Source of the DNA: Pseudofabraea citricarpa
Taxonomy: Eukaryota; Ascomycota; Leotiomycetes; Helotiales; Dermateaceae
Direction: 5' to 3'
NCBI GenBank assembly: GCA_029641185.1
Contig: JAPWGK010000010.1
Location: 1,240,001 to 1,304,000, forward strand
Length of the DNA: 64,000 bases
A program made the translations under genes and the position numbers. The notes under the pieces were generated by a model. It was not told the DNA's origin, searched no databases, and saw nothing but the letters and a program-made list of their open reading frames with translations. Of the stretch, positions 61,044 through 64,000 are shown one piece after another; the stretch's first letter is position 1; each line of letters begins with the position of its first letter.

Positions 61044-63029
61044 ATGAAAAAAGCTACAGCTCATACTGGCCGTATATCTACGACTCGTAGCCGCAGTGGT
61101 TGCCACACGTGCCGTTCAAGAGGCTACAAATGCGACGAGACAAAACCGATATGTAAGGCGTGCTCACGTCTGGGGCGAACGTGCAAATATGGGCCATCGC
61201 AGACATGGTTTAAGGAAACGAATCTTAGTTTTAAGAGGGACGGAACGTCTCAGAAGGACTGCCAACAAGCTATTAAAGGTGGCTCGAGAGACCAGCCTTG
61301 GTTTGCGAAGATCTCTGTGACTCGTGGGACGCCCAAGTCATCCTCCTCTGATAACAGACCAAAGAGGCCCATTGGTGATGAGAAGTCTGTAAAACTTTGG
61401 AAATACCAGGTATATGATTGTCCTTGGTGTATGGATGGTCCGATTGGTCCTAACTGATATTGGAACAGAAGTATCAAGATCCTCATCTTGATAAACCAGC
61501 AACCTCAACAGTAATATGCCGGAACCCTCATGAGGATGTAACTCGAAGCCCTTATTTCCTATCAATATTACCTGATATTCAGCCTCTCTATCGCCGTCTC
61601 CTATCTCACTGGTCCACTCATCTCGGACCAGCATTAAGCTCTTCCTCCATTTCTAACACCGATTCATTCTCTTACTTTATCACTCCCATGGCTTTGTTCT
61701 ATGAAGGGGAACACACTGCACTCTTCTCAGCCCTGATGGCTGTTGCCGCTTCTCATTTAGCACAACATGATAAATCGTTGGAAGTCGTGTCGCTCAAAGA
61801 ACAGCAACGTGCCATCAAAAGCCTCAAGGATGGCATTGAGATGAACCCTACAGCAGTGGGTGATGAATCGTTGGCTGCTGTTTTACTATTACGGATCTTC
61901 GAGGTAGGAAGCCTATGTTTTTTTCTTTCTTTTGTCTTTTTCGGCCTCGATCGTCGTTCTTTCTTGATTTAGTAACTGGTTTGGGAGCTCAAAGTTGAGC
62001 TAAAGTAATTCTGTCTATGCAGTACAGTGCTCTTAATTCTCTATGGGATTGAATCACTAGCTGACATCAAACCAGGACTTCACGCTTTGGCCAAATTCAC
62101 ACGCAGCGGAATCCCATGCTCGTGGAGCAGCTACACTGATAAAGGCCAGAGGAGGCCCATCAGCCTTCACCAGTTCAGCTTCAAAATTCCTACTTTCGAC
62201 GTAAGTTATTGGCCCATTCCTGCTTTGCGTATGGCTAAATTCAAGCCATCATGTTTAATTTGTTGACCCATTGTGTAGCCTCTCTTACTATGATACCATA
62301 TCTTCAATATCTCTGGAACAATCAACATTCATCTCACGCCAGGTCGAAACTAGTGAGACTTCATCACAATCCGAAGATGATCTCTTCATAAAATATACTA
62401 CCGACGTTCTTGATCAGCTATCCGATATATCGAATCTCGTACATCTATTCAAGGAGGCCAAGCTCCTCGGCAAAATCTCTATTGCAGATAGTCAACAATC
62501 AGTAGCAGAGATCACAACTCACGCCCTGAAGATCACTGCAATCCTCCACAGTATCAAGGTTCCGGCCGAGTTCCCTTCTCTTCACCAAGACTATATTTTC
62601 ACTGCAGAAGCATATCGTCTGGCGGCATTCGTATACCTGTACAAAATCCTAAGCGCTTACACGGAAATCGTCGATGTCGAACAAATCAAAGCTTCGGCCC
62701 AAGGCTGCCTGCAAGCAATATCGCACGTACCGGCTTCCTCTCCTCTCTCAAGTAGACATCTATATCCGCTCTTCACAGCCGCCTGCGAGACCTTTCTGCC
62801 TTCAGAAAGAGCCTTCGCAAAAGGTCGCTTCGAAGCGATGAGGGCAAGAGCAGGTGGGTTTCGAAATGTGCAGCGAGCCCAGGAGTTAGTTGAGGATGTT
62901 TGGCAGTCGAAAGATCAACTCCTGTGCACGAACCGATATCTTCCTCCTGATTGCAATAAGAAGGCTGCGGGCACACTGGGCTGCTTTGAGGTTATGAAAG
63001 CGGCCGGGAAAGTTATCCTTATCGCCTGA
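61044..63029 (+). CDS. Zn2Cys6 fungal transcription factor
   Basis: 563 residues from exons 61044-61409, 61469-61903, 62061-62200 and 62279-63029. The zinc cluster is C20-X2-C23-X6-C30-X6-C37-X2-C40-X6-C47 (SGCHTCRSRGYKCDETKPICKACSRLGRTCKYG in part), preceded by a basic N-terminus. The remainder is a fungal-specific regulatory domain of the DUF3468/Fungal_trans_2 kind: MALFYEGEHTALFSALMAVAASHLA, then SHARGAATLIKARGGPSAF and HQDYIFTAEAYRLAAFVYLYKIL. The third exon was placed by that conserved ARGAATLIKARGG stretch: its frame is closed upstream, so the acceptor ACTAG at 62056-62060 is required and makes intron 2 unusually long (157 nt). Targets unknown. It lies next to the mutase gene, but neighbourhood alone does not prove it regulates galactofuranose synthesis. 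Confidence 0.9.
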
Positions 63030-63408
63030 GGAAGCAAGTTGTTATTGCTGTCAACCTTTTTGGCTTTCACATGTGTGGCTAGAACTTTTACTTGCTGCGC
63101 TCTAATTACGGCTACTTCTCCGCGTTACATACAATAGGGTGGTCTCTACTTCTAGGGGCTTTTAATGAGATACGATACCATGAATTCATTTGGGTTGGAA
63201 CATGATGCTTATGAAAGTACCTTGCAGCCGTCAACGAGCAGCACCTTTCATCTATCTTCAGAGAATAATGACGAGTTCCCTCAAAAGACAAAAACACCGT
63301 TGGTCATGACCGGGTTAAATATCAAACCCATGCAATATTATCATAAAAAGCTTTGACATTGCAGATATCAACAGAAATGACGATTTCAATATTATTCTAC
63401 CTCTTATT
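63030..63408. other. Convergent 3' intergenic region
   Basis: 379 bp between the ends of the Zn2Cys6 gene and the oxidoreductase gene; AT-rich on the right. No feature was seen. Confidence 0.55.
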
Positions 63409-64000
63409 CTACTCCCATGCCAGTCGCTTTCCCTCCTTGGAACTCTTCTTCGCTACCTCGATAAGCTTGATAACATTTCTTGCTTCTTCAGGCTTCACCA
63501 AAAGTTCACCGGTACCGTGGATAGCTTTACCGAGATTCTCGTAGAATCCAAGATAGTTACCCTTCTCGGACGTCACAGGCGTCTCCCACATGCCTTTAGT
63601 AACACTCTCCTTGCTGCCCTCAACAGGGGCATCTGTTGTAAGAACGCCATAAATCGATGAATCCTCAACACCAAATTCAGAGGCTTCAATGGCTACAGGT
63701 GGCGAGACCTTCACACGCTGGTCTTCCTGAGGATCAATGCCGCCCTTGACGAAAGATCCCTTTGTTCCACGGACACGATAGCGCGGCTGCACAGCAAGAC
63801 AAGATAGCATGCTAGATCTCAAGATGACGGTTTTTCTCAATCCTTCATATCCCAGAATGATGGTGAAGGCATCATCACTGCTTTGGTCCTCAGGAGATCT
63901 TTGGTTTGCAAGCACGGCCTGGACCGTCTCTGGGACACCGAAAAGTACAAGTGCCTGATCGATAATGTGAGCACCAAGGTCAAAGATGGAACCTGCAGCT
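63409..64000 (-). CDS. Gfo/Idh/MocA-family NAD(P)-dependent oxidoreductase, C-terminal part (5' end outside window)
   Basis: The last 196 residues of a sugar- or cyclitol-dehydrogenase-like enzyme; the frame runs off the window edge. The visible start, AAGSIFDLGAHIIDQALVLFGVPETVQAVLANQR, is the hallmark middle motif of the family (LxDLGxHxxDQ, around the catalytic His). It is followed by the beta-sheet C-domain (YRVRGTKGSFVKGGIDPQEDQ) and the closing helix (GTGELLVKPEEARNVIKLIEVAKKSSKEGKRLAW). The N-terminal Rossmann domain is expected just beyond 64000. Substrate unknown; the DQ-containing motif and GIDPQEDQ resemble fungal/bacterial YdgJ-like members. No intron is seen in the visible part. 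Confidence 0.92.
   Translation of the reverse strand, partial: AAGSIFDLGAHIIDQALVLFGVPETVQAVLANQRSPEDQSSDDAFTIILGYEGLRKTVILRSSMLSCLAVQPRYRVRGTKGSFVKGGIDPQEDQRVKVSPPVAIEASEFGVEDSSIYGVLTTDAPVEGSKESVTKGMWETPVTSEKGNYLGFYENLGKAIHGTGELLVKPEEARNVIKLIEVAKKSSKEGKRLAWE

Overview
The window is nuclear DNA of a filamentous ascomycete (Pezizomycotina). The evidence is short introns (mostly 46-90 nt) with CTRAC-like branch sites, Zn2Cys6 and GPR1/YaaH-type proteins, hybrid histidine kinases, and the galactofuranose gene pair. The exact class cannot be read from the sequence; Leotiomycetes is only a guess. Fifteen protein-coding genes are supported. Two are cut by the window edges. I saw no tRNA, rRNA or intact transposon.

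Layout. 1-3090 (+): 3' part of a GAF-containing hybrid histidine kinase. 4079-5727 (-): GPI-anchored yapsin-like aspartic protease. 12474-14054 (-): Q/P-rich nuclear protein, isolated inside about 17 kb of otherwise gene-poor DNA (5728-22916). 22917-25412 (-): TBC-domain RabGAP. 26290-28852 (-): ankyrin plus DIL-domain protein. 29453-30694 (-): allantoicase, with a GATA-site cluster upstream. 31369-32190 (+): cytochrome b561 membrane protein. 33670-34780 (-): acetate-transporter-family protein. 36655-39602 (-): M13 metallopeptidase with eight exons. 42339-48762 (+): very large PAS-containing hybrid histidine kinase with a degenerate and a true receiver. 50031-51302 (+): EamA-type transporter. 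54952-56355 (-) and 58726-60624 (+): a divergent pair of UDP-galactofuranose transporter and UDP-galactopyranose mutase. 61044-63029 (+): Zn2Cys6 regulator. 63409-64000 (-): Gfo/Idh/MocA oxidoreductase, partial.

The most unusual object is at 51820-53869, between the converging 3' ends of the EamA gene and the UDP-Galf transporter gene. It holds 27 direct copies of a 17-nt core (consensus TCCGTCATGCAACGAAA) at intervals of 53-121 bp. Most copies are preceded by ATTCAC about 7 nt upstream. The DNA between cores is diverged but recognisably homologous, with higher-order duplications. The cores are far better conserved than the spacers, almost all core changes are transitions, and no long reading frame crosses the array. 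It resembles no repeat class I know, and is best read as a constrained noncoding array: a protein-binding array, or a noncoding RNA with many identical sites.

How the genes fit together: two sensor kinases feed phosphorelay signalling; a protease, a peptidase and transporters act at membranes; allantoicase belongs to purine-nitrogen recycling; the divergent mutase/transporter pair makes UDP-Galf and moves it into the Golgi for cell-wall galactofuranosylation. Three of 39 inferred introns appear to be GC-AG. All exon borders were derived by hand from frame, splice signals and family expectation.
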